Assembly (NCBI RefSeq): GCF_001691555.1
Contig: NZ_MAYN01000008.1
Location: forward strand, 1,168,672-1,232,671
Direction: 5' to 3'
Source of the DNA: Pantoea eucrina
GTDB lineage: Bacteria; Pseudomonadota; Gammaproteobacteria; Enterobacterales; Enterobacteriaceae
Length of the DNA: 64,000 nucleotides
The position numbers and the translations under genes were made by a program. The stretch's first letter is position 1, and each line of letters starts with the position of its first letter. Below, one piece after another: positions 1 through 6,735 of the stretch. The notes beneath the pieces are model-generated. The model saw nothing but the letters and a program-made list of their open reading frames with translations. It made no database searches and was not told where the DNA came from.

Positions 1-11
1 TTGCAACATTA

Positions 12-40
12 AAGGCACTGCATCGGCAGTGCCTTTTTCG
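12..40 (+). terminator. Intrinsic terminator-like hairpin at the left edge
   Basis: The arms GGCACTGC and GCAGTGCC flank a short loop and are followed by a run of five T. This is a classical rho-independent terminator shape for transcription entering from the left. The gene it would serve lies outside the window. Confidence 0.7.
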
Positions 41-251
41 TTTTCGCCGCAGCCAGTCAAAGCGACCTCAAATCTATCCGTAATGGCGGCGGGCATCTTT
101 TACGCACGAATAGCCGCAATTACGGCGTTATCATTGTGGTCAACTAAAGCTGCGTGAAACATTTAGCGGCGGGAAGGCCTGGGGAAGTTTCTCCGGTGAC
201 AGGGAGAAGTTTAACCGGGCTTATTCTGTCCACCATGTCATCAATCCCTGA
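41..251 (+). other. Unassigned stretch at the prophage remnant edge
   Basis: I see no gene here that I can support. One plus-strand frame stays open from about 13 to a TAA at 145-147, but it has no start codon and runs through the terminator hairpin. It could be the tail of a phage structural gene, but I do not recognise the residues. The rest is non-coding or decayed phage sequence leading into the spanin fragment. Confidence 0.4.
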
Positions 252-461
252 ACAGAAAAGGAGCCACAGCTGCCGATACCGGCAAGCCTGCTCAGTGAGT
301 GCCCGGTGCCGGCTCTTCCGAAACCGACGACCTGCGGTGACAGCATCCTGCTTAACTTCCGGCTGCTGGATTCACTGGATGAGTGCAACGGCAAACTGAG
401 AGCCATCAGCAGGATTGACGAAAACAGAGCCTCACAACAGGACGCATTCAGGGAATGTTAG
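252..461 (+). pseudogene. Remnant of an Rz1-like outer-membrane spanin (phage lysis)
   Basis: The frame opens just after a TGA at 249-251 and runs 69 codons to a TAG at 459-461, with no start codon. It contains the proline-rich stretch CPVPALPKPTTCGDSILLN and then LLDSLDECNGKLRAI. This resembles Rz1/LysC-type o-spanins of P2-like and lambdoid phages, which typically have CPxPALP followed by W/CGDSLLLN and a Q/ECN motif. The usual lipoprotein signal and lipobox are missing, so the 5' end is lost. In intact phages this gene overlaps the inner-membrane spanin, and no such partner is visible. The family call rests on motif recognition only. Confidence 0.55.
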
Positions 462-483
462 CCCTGATTAAATGCAACTTTCT

Positions 484-526
484 ATGCGGGTAATTTGGAT
501 GATATAAGAGACTAAATTACCCGCAT
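484..526. repeat. Perfect 13-bp inverted repeat at the lipoprotein gene start
   Basis: ATGCGGGTAATTT (484-496) and AAATTACCCGCAT (514-526) are exact inverted copies around a 17-nt spacer. The right arm ends inside the first possible ATG (525-527) of the next gene, and the spacer holds a TATAAG that resembles a -10 box. It could be an operator or an mRNA hairpin that masks the start. Confidence 0.75.
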
Positions 527-536
527 GGAAGCCATG

Positions 537-965
537 ATGAAAAAATCTATTTTTTTAGCTCTTGTCGTACTGCTGGCTGGTTGTCAGTCTAATCCTCAAT
601 CTCAGGCCAGACTAAAGGCGAAGCAATCTTCTAAATTTCCAACTGCGGTCGAGTTGAAGAATCAATGTGAGTCGCAAATTCCTCAGGGGAAAGCAGACAG
701 AAATACCCTTGTATGGGTATGCCAGTTTACTTCTGCCATACAATATCGCCTCTTTGATATTGACTTATACCGTGGCAAGACCTGCACCCTGCAAGTCACA
801 CAGCCATTAGGCCAGCAGCCTACGGATGTGATGGTGATCGAGGGAAACCAGAAGCTTTGTACTGCAGCAGTCGAAGCTATAAAGGGAGCCATAGAATCAG
901 AAGCATTCCCTATGCGCCCGAAAAGCATGAATGAAGTCATACCAGTCCGTTTCGCGCCGCAGTAA
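537..965 (+). CDS. Putative phage-encoded lipoprotein, function unknown
   Basis: The N-terminus MKKSIFLALVVLLAGC is a standard type II signal peptide with an LAGC lipobox, so the mature protein should be lipid-anchored with Cys as its first residue. ATGs at 525 and 534 are also in frame. I chose 537 because GGAAG at 527-531 is a usable ribosome site and the signal peptide then starts with the usual M-K-K. The mature part (about 125 residues) has a charged, Ser/Gln-rich linker followed by a folded-looking region with three more Cys. I do not recognise the family. It sits in the prophage remnant directly after a long inverted repeat, so it may be a cargo gene expressed from the lysogen. Confidence 0.65.
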   Translation: MKKSIFLALVVLLAGCQSNPQSQARLKAKQSSKFPTAVELKNQCESQIPQGKADRNTLVWVCQFTSAIQYRLFDIDLYRGKTCTLQVTQPLGQQPTDVMVIEGNQKLCTAAVEAIKGAIESEAFPMRPKSMNEVIPVRFAPQ

Positions 966-1058
966 TTTAACAAAAGCTATTTAGGTGTCCTCAGCTGATG
1001 GCAGGTAAAGCGTCGTGATGGAATTATCCAGTGGTGTAATCAACCATTGAGGTAAAAA

Positions 1059-1220
1059 ATGAAGCCAATAGACACTACTTCGTTCAATCTTCTGATTAAA
1101 GAAATAAGAAGCAAGAAAATCACAGCCAATGAGGCTGCGCAAATATTGATAAAAGTCTACAGGCTCATAGTAAAATGCTTAACACCTGGTCAGTATCGAA
1201 GATTGTTGAAGTTATTATGA
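1059..1220 (+). CDS. Small basic phage protein, 53 residues, unknown function
   Basis: ATG at 1059 follows a GAGGT ribosome site at good spacing. The frame runs 53 codons to a TGA at 1218-1220, directly in front of a terminator at 1226. The protein is Lys/Arg-rich and looks largely helical (for example LLIKEIRSKKITANEAAQIL). A good ribosome site, an intact frame and a terminator immediately behind it support a real expressed gene. I do not recognise it. The size and charge would fit a small DNA-binding or regulatory phage protein, but that is a guess. Confidence 0.5.
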   Translation: MKPIDTTSFNLLIKEIRSKKITANEAAQILIKVYRLIVKCLTPGQYRRLLKLL

Positions 1221-1225
1221 ATTGA

Positions 1226-1247
1226 GCCGCCTTCGGGCGGTTTTTTA
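1226..1247 (+). terminator. Rho-independent terminator
   Basis: CCGCC-TTCG-GGCGG is followed by TTTTTT. This is a compact GC stem with a stable UUCG-type loop, six bases after the stop of the 53-codon gene. Confidence 0.85.
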
Positions 1248-1310
1248 TTGCCATCAACATAGACTGTCTCATTTTGATGGCAATATATCCGGGGAATAAA
1301 GAGGTTCTCA

Positions 1311-1496
1311 ATGTCCGACACCTACCGCATCACTGTTACCACCAAATCCGGTGAAACGCATCAAGGCCTGATGAATCTGTCTCAGCCAGAAGTGGTTAAC
1401 GGCTTTATCGGTATTGCGCGTGAAGATGGTGGCTGGATCTATCTGGCGCCTGATAGCGTGCTGAAGATGGAGTACGTGCCAGATCAAAAGGAGTGA
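1311..1496 (+). CDS. Small conserved-looking phage hypothetical protein
   Basis: This encodes 61 residues starting MSDTYRITVTTKSGETHQG. ATG 1311 is preceded by AGAGG at a suitable distance. The sequence looks like a small all-beta fold (alternating T/V/I strands, a GWIYLAP segment) with an acidic tail. I recognise the general type from lambdoid-prophage accessory regions but cannot name a function. The stop lies just before a tiny ATG frame (1498) and the strong ribosome site that serves the broken immunity gene at 1529, so the genes may once have been co-transcribed. Confidence 0.6.
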   Translation: MSDTYRITVTTKSGETHQGLMNLSQPEVVNGFIGIAREDGGWIYLAPDSVLKMEYVPDQKE

Positions 1497-1528
1497 GATG
1501 GCCTTCATCACAAAGGAGGAGGTCGCCG

Positions 1529-1663
1529 ATGAAGTTGAAACCCGGATTTGAGGATTATACGGAAGAAGAATTCATTCAGTGGGTGAATGAGTTTTGCAGC
1601 GCTAAAGGCGGTGAAGCCTAGCAAGATGAATTACTTGAAATTTTAAGCATGCATGCTTATTGA
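1529..1663 (+). pseudogene. Broken colicin-E/pyocin-S type DNase immunity gene
   Basis: ATG 1529 has an excellent AAGGAGGAGG ribosome site (1513-1522). The first 30 codons, MKLKPGFEDYTEEEFIQWV and on to FCSAKGG, line up with the N-terminal helix of colicin E2/E9 immunity proteins, whose hallmark is MELKxxxxDYTEAEFL followed by a Cys-Ala/Ser stretch. A TAG at 1619-1621 stops the frame. Thirteen further codons in the same frame (QDELLEIL...) still resemble the family before a TGA at 1661. The second half, including the TEHPxGSDLIYYP motif, is absent. Intact proteins are about 85 residues. No nuclease toxin gene is visible, so this is an orphaned remnant or a mini-protein of unknown use. Confidence 0.7.
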
Positions 1664-1699
1664 CCTGCTTTTAACAGGCCAAATAGATGTCGACAATGT

Positions 1700-2047
1700 T
1701 TACATGGAATATTTTTCAAGATGTGGCAAAGGCACAGGACTAACAATAAAAGTTGTACCATTGTTATCTTGCTTCCACACAAAGGCATAAGTGAAGGAGT
1801 GGTCGTCGGGAATCCAAAATACTTTAGGTGGTTCGCGGTAGTCTCCCTCCCACATTCCAGCATATGCTAAATTCCGTGCCTGCTCCCAATCATTGATAAA
1901 TTGTTTTACTTCGCTAAGCCTGTGTTCATCTCCATGAGGAAAATCCAGAGCAGATTTTTCAGCCATTTTTGCAACTGTTTGTTCGACTGTATCCATGAAA
2001 TCCCAATTCCAGTCAATAGGGGCTATAGCATATGTAAACCAACTCAT
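1700..2047 (-). CDS. Hypothetical protein, possible immunity-type cargo gene
   Basis: I chose the ATG at 2047 (MSWFTYAIAPIDWNW) because GAGGTGGG lies just upstream. A longer frame to 2152 exists, but its extra residues are antisense to the terminase fragment. The product is 115 residues, acidic and Trp/Tyr-rich (WEGDYREPPKVFW, FVWKQDNNGTTFIVSP). The small size, acidity and aromatic content, and the position next to a colicin immunity remnant, fit an immunity or antitoxin-like cargo protein. I do not recognise a named family, and this function is inference from context. It is oriented against the surrounding phage genes and abuts the truncated terminase. Confidence 0.55.
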   Translation of the reverse strand: MSWFTYAIAPIDWNWDFMDTVEQTVAKMAEKSALDFPHGDEHRLSEVKQFINDWEQARNLAYAGMWEGDYREPPKVFWIPDDHSFTYAFVWKQDNNGTTFIVSPVPLPHLEKYSM

Positions 2048-2107
2048 TGTGTTTCCCACCTCTAATTCAGGATGTCGCTTTAAAAAATAACACTCACCGA
2101 CAAGTAA

Positions 2108-2362
2108 GAAATAGTCTGCCGCGAGTACCTCATCAATTTGAACGCCACGCAAGCGGCCATTCGGGCGGGGTATAGCGATAAGACTGCAAACCGTGCCGGA
2201 TCTGAAAACCTGTTAAAACCTGCTATTGCGCAACGCATTATTGACCTTAAATCAGAGCGCAACGAAAGGGTAGAGGTAAATGAGGGCTATGTGCTGCGCC
2301 GCCTCGTTGAAATTGACGAAATGGACGTGCGCGACATCCTGAAGGATGACGGCGGCCTCTGA
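2108..2362 (+). pseudogene. Fragment of phage terminase small subunit
   Basis: The open frame after a TAA at 2105 reads CREYLINLNATQAAIRAGYS, then TANRAGSENLLKP, and later VEIDEMDVRDILKDDG. This is the typical N-terminal half of XtmA/terminase_2-type small subunits, which bind phage DNA ends for packaging. It lacks the first residues (normally M...F(C/V)REYL) and stops at 2362, well short of the usual 150-180 residues. A TTG at 2138 is the only start-like codon. Both ends are broken, and the left break coincides with the promoter side of the minus-strand gene. No large terminase follows. Confidence 0.75.
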
Positions 2363-2449
2363 CGGGATCCCCTTCTCCGGTGCAGGACTGCATAGCCGAG
2401 GCGTAGCCTCAACTCAGTATTCACCCCCAATCCGGCTATAACATTCCGC

Positions 2450-2671
2450 GTGGTTATCCCGGACGGCTTCCTGCTGGCTGACTCAGCTGCAGCGGTAAAG
2501 CCCGGCAGCATAATTGTGTATCAGTGCAACGGCTACTCAGGGCCGGGCAAGATGTACCGCTACAGCCTGGCGACGGAAGAGGGCGAGGTTATGGAAAGTG
2601 AGCCGCTGAATAATGTCATCGTGCCGGGGAAGATGACGCGCAAGGTGAGACTCATAAAGGTTTCATTTTGA
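2450..2671 (+). CDS. Phage-derived open frame, unknown function
   Basis: GTG at 2450 opens 73 codons (VIPDGFLLADSAAAVKPGS, then a YRYSLATEEGEV segment). The frame is already open from just after a TAG near 2390, so the true gene may be longer and truncated upstream. The alternating hydrophobic pattern suggests a small beta-rich protein. It follows the terminase fragment and is probably another prophage remnant. I cannot assign a family. Confidence 0.35.
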   Translation: MVIPDGFLLADSAAAVKPGSIIVYQCNGYSGPGKMYRYSLATEEGEVMESEPLNNVIVPGKMTRKVRLIKVSF

Positions 2672-2724
2672 CATTCTTACTGAGCTATCTGCTTATCCGG
2701 ACTCTGTATCTGAGCATTTTTATT

Positions 2725-2742
2725 TAGTACACAGGTAGTACA
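2725..2742. repeat. Direct repeat TAGTACA, one helical turn apart
   Basis: TAGTACA occurs at 2725-2731 and 2736-2742, an 11-bp period, about 55 bp before the LysR gene. Repeats on the same face of the helix are typical of regulator sites. The region is otherwise AT-rich and marks the boundary between phage remnant and chromosome. Confidence 0.45.
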
Positions 2743-2796
2743 TAATAGCCTTAACGGATGGTTTTTAAATTCTTAAGTTATTGATAGGTAATCAAA

Positions 2797-3693
2797 ATAG
2801 ACATAAAACAACTCATTTACCTCTGCAACCTTGAGCGGGAGCGCCATTTTGGCCGGGCGGCAGAAGCGAGTTTTGTCAGCCAGCCCACGCTCTCAATGCG
2901 ACTCAAAAACCTCGAGCGTGAGCTGGGGTTATCGCTGATTAATCGCAGTAATAACTTTGACGGCTTTACCCCGGAAGGTGAACGGGTGCTGACCTGGGCG
3001 CGGGAGATTGTCTCGGTTTATCAGGGGCTGAAGCTGGAGGTTGAATCCCTCAAGCACGGCGTAAACGGTACGCTGCGGCTGGGCGTTATGCCGCAGTGCA
3101 GCGTGGCGCTGCCTGCGCTGCTCAAAGCGGTTGAGGCGCGCTATCCTCAGCTGGACTATCGCGTCGCAGCGATGAGCGCCGATCAGCTGCTGGAAGCGCT
3201 GAACAGCCATACTGTTGACGGCGGCATCGGTTTTTTTGAACTGACGTCCCTGCGCGAGCTGCACTTTCAGACCGCGCTGCTGAACGATGGCGGAGTGGAA
3301 GCGATTTTTAACCCACAGCACTTTCCGGCGCTGCAGCAGCAGCAGCGGCTTTCACTGCAGACCCTGGCGGCGCAGCCACTCTGTCTGGCTGAACCCACGC
3401 GCTATTTCCGGCGTTATCTTGATGGCCAGCTGCGCGAAACCGGTGTGCTGCCGCGTGTGATCGTTGAGAGCGCCTCCATTATGCAACTGCTGCAGAGCGC
3501 ACAGGTTGGCCTCGGCGTAATGGTATCACCGTGCGGACATCTGCTGCCCGAACTGTTGCAGAACCTGGCGCGGCGCCCGATCGATATGGCACCCATGGGG
3601 CGGCAGGCTGCGCTGGTGATCGCAGAGCCGGGACGTGCTTCACCGCTGGCGCAGCACTTTTTTGACGAGGCGCGCCGCCATCTTCATGACTGA
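2797..3693 (+). CDS. LysR-family transcriptional regulator with an ATA in the start position
   Basis: From ATA 2797 the frame encodes 298 residues beginning (M)DIKQLIYLCNLERERHFG, followed by the LysR winged helix (AAEASFVSQPTLSMRLKNLE) and a type-2 periplasmic-binding effector domain (about residues 90-295). A TAG at 2785-2787 closes the frame upstream, and only ATA 2797 lies at good distance from an AGG (2786-2788). The first ATG in frame, 2896, falls inside the recognition helix and would destroy DNA binding. LysR proteins of this type normally start MDIKQL, so the start codon appears changed from ATG to ATA. The gene is convergent with yciW, overlapping it by 10 bp. Its target is unknown, and expression is uncertain. 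Confidence 0.7.
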   Translation: MDIKQLIYLCNLERERHFGRAAEASFVSQPTLSMRLKNLERELGLSLINRSNNFDGFTPEGERVLTWAREIVSVYQGLKLEVESLKHGVNGTLRLGVMPQCSVALPALLKAVEARYPQLDYRVAAMSADQLLEALNSHTVDGGIGFFELTSLRELHFQTALLNDGGVEAIFNPQHFPALQQQQRLSLQTLAAQPLCLAEPTRYFRRYLDGQLRETGVLPRVIVESASIMQLLQSAQVGLGVMVSPCGHLLPELLQNLARRPIDMAPMGRQAALVIAEPGRASPLAQHFFDEARRHLHD

Positions 3694-4805
3694 CGCGTCT
3701 CTGCCAGCGCCATAGAGAGCCGATCTTCCCAGCTGGCCAGCGCCACCTTTTGCAACAGCGCAAACAACGCCTCCTGATCCCAGCCACTGTTAATCAGCGG
3801 CTGCAGATGCGCAGCACTGAACCGATCGGGCTGACGCGTCAGCTGTCCGCTCAGCGCAGCCACGGCGTCGCGATGATGCGCAGCGTCAGCCAGTAACGCC
3901 TCACGCCAGCCTCCGGCGTAGCGGGCAAAACGCTGGCGGCAACCGAGAATACGCGCGCTGACCGCCAGCGCCAGCGCTTCCGCCTCCGGATGAACTGAAA
4001 CCAGCTGCTGTTTCAGGCGCTGCAGGCCGCTCAGAACCGGCGCATCATACATCAGGAGCCCGCTCAGCGGCGCAAGATCGCTATCTTTCAGGCAGTCCGC
4101 CTGCGCGCTCAGCTGTTGCGGGCTGGCATAGCGTCGCTCCAGCGATTTCAGCGCCGGTGAGCAGGGCATGTCTTCAGCAAACAGCGTGGCGCAGGCGTCG
4201 GGCGGCACTGACACGCCGGGGATCCAGCGCACCGGCTGTGCCAGCAGCGCCTGGACGCCAGCCACCATCCGCGCCTGAAAGCCTGTGAACCCTGCAATCT
4301 GGTTCAGCGTGATGATATCGGGCTCTGTCAGTCCTACCGCCTCCAGTGCGCCGATACTGTGTGCGTTAATCAGCGCGGGCTGCATTGCCAGCTGACGGAC
4401 ATACTGCGTCATCTGCGTCAGGCGATTGTTGCTCTCGCGCGAAGAGTCGGGGCCGGGGAGCGGATTAAGGCGTGCTGAATAGTGATTGCACAGGCGCTGA
4501 ACGCCCGCCACCTGCGCAACCGTCAGAGCGGCGCTTAGCCGGTCATAGAGTGTCAGCGTATGCGTTTGCGATGCCGTCAGGCTGTCGGGAAACAACAGCT
4601 GGCTTACATCGCGAGCCGCCAGCAATGCCGGCTGAAAGCGGCGAAACAGCGGCTGTAAAGCCGTTGCCTCCTGCTGCAAGCCGAGCATGAAACGATCGTT
4701 AACCAGAGCGGCCTCAGGGACCAGCGGGGCGGTAGTGGAGGTGTATGGGCGAGCCTGGCTTTCATACAGCCAGAGGTTATGGCCGGTAAAACGGCGTTGT
4801 TCCAT
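3684..4805 (-). CDS. yciW: YciW family protein (AhpD/CMD-like fold)
   Basis: The protein is 373 residues, about the length of E. coli YciW (375), and lies next to fabI exactly as in E. coli. The ATG at 4805 has an AAGGA ribosome site. The protein is mostly helical, and its middle part (about residues 95-200, with LCNHYSARLNPL and QIAGFTGFQARM) resembles the alkylhydroperoxidase/carboxymuconolactone-decarboxylase fold. I do not see a redox CxxC, so classical AhpD peroxidase chemistry is doubtful. In E. coli the gene belongs to the CysB regulon and is linked to cysteine/methionine metabolism. The E. coli neighbour rnb is replaced here by the LysR gene. Confidence 0.8.
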   Translation of the reverse strand: MEQRRFTGHNLWLYESQARPYTSTTAPLVPEAALVNDRFMLGLQQEATALQPLFRRFQPALLAARDVSQLLFPDSLTASQTHTLTLYDRLSAALTVAQVAGVQRLCNHYSARLNPLPGPDSSRESNNRLTQMTQYVRQLAMQPALINAHSIGALEAVGLTEPDIITLNQIAGFTGFQARMVAGVQALLAQPVRWIPGVSVPPDACATLFAEDMPCSPALKSLERRYASPQQLSAQADCLKDSDLAPLSGLLMYDAPVLSGLQRLKQQLVSVHPEAEALALAVSARILGCRQRFARYAGGWREALLADAAHHRDAVAALSGQLTRQPDRFSAAHLQPLINSGWDQEALFALLQKVALASWEDRLSMALAETRQS

Positions 4806-4972
4806 AATCCATCCTTTCGCTAAATTCGGGCTGAGCGTACGACGGGAAAGTCTGAAAAGCGTGTCGCCGCTCGGGGGCAGGCTTATCGTCGCTGAAGGTC
4901 AGGCGCAGGCAAAAGAATGAAGGGGAATAATTAATATCGAATGGGTATATAGTGCGGGCAGAGAGAGAGTGT

Positions 4973-4993
4973 GGGGCGAGTCAGGCTCGCCCC
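4973..4993 (-). terminator. GC-rich hairpin after fabI
   Basis: GGGGCGAG and CTCGCCCC flank a 5-nt loop just past the fabI stop. There is no T-run on the minus strand, so it is a weak terminator or an mRNA 3'-end stabiliser rather than a clear intrinsic terminator. Confidence 0.5.
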
Positions 4994-5001
4994 TGCAGAA
5001 C

Positions 5002-5790
5002 TTATTTCAGTTCCAGCTCGTTCATAGCGGCAATGCTGAAGCCGCCATCAACGTGTACGACTTCACCGGTGATACCACCCGCCAGGTCAGAACACAGGAA
5101 GGCCGCAGAGTTACCTACGTCTTCAATAGTTACTGTACGGCGAATCGGGGTAACCGCTTCACAGTGGGAAAGCATCTTACGGAAATCTTTAATGCCGGAT
5201 GCCGCCAGAGTACGGATTGGACCTGCAGACACGGCGTTGACGCGCACGCCTTCCGGACCCATCGCGTTTGCCATGTAGCGTACGTTAGCTTCCAGCGACG
5301 CTTTCGCCAGACCCATAACGTTATAATTTGGAATAGCACGCTCTGCGCCCAGGTAAGAGAGGGTCAGCAGGGCAGCATTCGGGTTCAGCATCGCGCGGCA
5401 CTCTTTGGCCATCGCCACGAAGCTGTAAGCGCTGATATCGTGCGCGATTTTGAAACCTTCGCGCGTTACGGCGTTTACGTAGTCACCATCCAGCTGATCG
5501 CCCGGGGCAAAGCCGATAGAGTGCACGAAACCGTCAAATTTTGGCCAGGTTTTTGCCAGCTCAGTGAACAGGGCAGTGATGCTCTCATCTTCTGCCACAT
5601 CGCAAGGCAGAACAATGTCTGAACCCAATTCTTTAGCGAACTCTTCCACACGACCTTTCAGTTTGTCGTTCTGGTAGGTGAAAGCCAGTTCTGCGCCCTG
5701 CTTATGCATCGCCTGCGCAATACCGTAGGCGATGGAGAGTTTACTGGCAACGCCAGTAATCAGAATGCGCTTACCGGAAAGAAAACCCAT
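5002..5790 (-). CDS. fabI: Enoyl-[acyl-carrier-protein] reductase (NADH) FabI
   Basis: FabI performs the last reduction of each fatty-acid elongation cycle, turning trans-2-enoyl-ACP into acyl-ACP with NADH in the cytoplasm. The 262-residue protein is collinear with E. coli FabI: Rossmann start [18 protein letters not shown], the [11 protein letters not shown] loop, the catalytic Tyr146/Tyr156 and Lys163 in the [18 protein letters not shown] segment, and the C-terminus MNELELK. I chose ATG 5790 over an upstream frame start because AAGGA precedes it and the length then equals E. coli. Tyr, Lys and Gly residues of the triclosan/diazaborine pocket are all present. It is a single gene between yciW and sapF; the E. 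coli intervening ycjD is absent. Confidence 0.97.
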   Translation of the reverse strand: MGFLSGKRILITGVASKLSIAYGIAQAMHKQGAELAFTYQNDKLKGRVEEFAKELGSDIVLPCDVAEDESITALFTELAKTWPKFDGFVHSIGFAPGDQLDGDYVNAVTREGFKIAHDISAYSFVAMAKECRAMLNPNAALLTLSYLGAERAIPNYNVMGLAKASLEANVRYMANAMGPEGVRVNAVSAGPIRTLAASGIKDFRKMLSHCEAVTPIRRTVTIEDVGNSAAFLCSDLAGGITGEVVHVDGGFSIAAMNELELK

Positions 5791-5931
5791 AGCTGTAATC
5801 CTTATGGTCATTGTTGTTGGCGGTCGCGATGATTAAAAAGTATACGACCGACGTTAATCGACGTGCGGATTCTAGCACGTCTGTATCAAATACGGTAAAC
5901 CGCACCGCGTTTTCCGCGAGACGGGCGGCAT

Positions 5932-6735
5932 TCAGAGCGCGCGCCGCCAGGCTTCAGCGGTCAGCGCTTCACCAAAGTGGCTGGCAATCAGTCTTTTGGT
6001 CAGCTCATGCAGCGGCGAGGCTAAAACATCTGCGGTGCCGCCGCGCTCCACGACCTCACCCTGATGCATCACCAGCACCTGATCGCTGATATGTTTCATC
6101 ATGCCCAGATGCTGCGTCACGTAGATATAAGCGATGCCGTGTTTCTCCTGCAGCTCCAGCATCAGGTTCACCAGCTGAGAGCGCATGGTCATATCCAGCG
6201 AGGCGAGTGCTTCATCGGCCACGATCACTTTGGGCTGCAGGATCAGTGCCCGCGCCAGTGCCAGGCGCTGCTTCTGGCCCGGTGCCAGCATATGCGGATA
6301 GTATCCAGCATGGTCGCGCAGCAGCCCGACCTGGCGTAGCGTGCTGATGATACGCTGCTCGCGCGCCTCATCATCCAGTTCTGTGTTCAGGCGCAGCGGC
6401 AGGTCGAGGATCTGACTGACACGCTGGCGCGGATTCAGCGAGGTCGACGGGTCCTGAAAAATCATCCGGATGCGCTGGCTGCGATAGCCGTAATCGCCAT
6501 AGCTCAGGGGGTGATCGTCAATCAGCATTTCACCGGCGCTGGGGGCGACCATGCCGCTCAGCATCTTGGCCAGCGTTGATTTGCCGGAGCCGTTTTCGCC
6601 AATGATTGCCAGCGTCTGCTTCTCGCGCAGCGTAAAACTGACATTTTTGACCGCCTCAACGTGCTGGCGGCGAAACAGCCCGGTGCGATAACGATAGGTT
6701 TTGCTCAGGTTGCGTACTTCCAGCAGCGTTTCCAT
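5932..6735 (-). CDS. sapF: Peptide/polyamine ABC transporter ATP-binding protein SapF
   Basis: SapF is one of two ATPases of the Sap system. The 267-residue protein has Walker A GENGSGKS, signature region LAPGQKQRLALARAL (a variant of the usual LSGGQ) and Walker B VIVADEALASLD. The ATG shares its A with the sapD stop (TAATG), so sapD and sapF are translationally coupled. It is the last gene of sapABCDF. The Sap system was named for resistance to antimicrobial peptides in Salmonella, and in E. coli SapBCDF was later linked to putrescine export. The substrate in this organism cannot be told from sequence. Confidence 0.95.
   Translation of the reverse strand: METLLEVRNLSKTYRYRTGLFRRQHVEAVKNVSFTLREKQTLAIIGENGSGKSTLAKMLSGMVAPSAGEMLIDDHPLSYGDYGYRSQRIRMIFQDPSTSLNPRQRVSQILDLPLRLNTELDDEAREQRIISTLRQVGLLRDHAGYYPHMLAPGQKQRLALARALILQPKVIVADEALASLDMTMRSQLVNLMLELQEKHGIAYIYVTQHLGMMKHISDQVLVMHQGEVVERGGTADVLASPLHELTKRLIASHFGEALTAEAWRRAL

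Noticed and set aside
154..399. 81-codon frame across the spanin fragment
   Set aside because: Another frame over the same bases shows the Rz1-like motifs, while this one has no recognisable features.
1..2700. Active prophage
   Set aside because: No integrase, repressor, head or tail genes are intact. The recognisable phage genes (spanin, terminase) are truncated, so it is a remnant.
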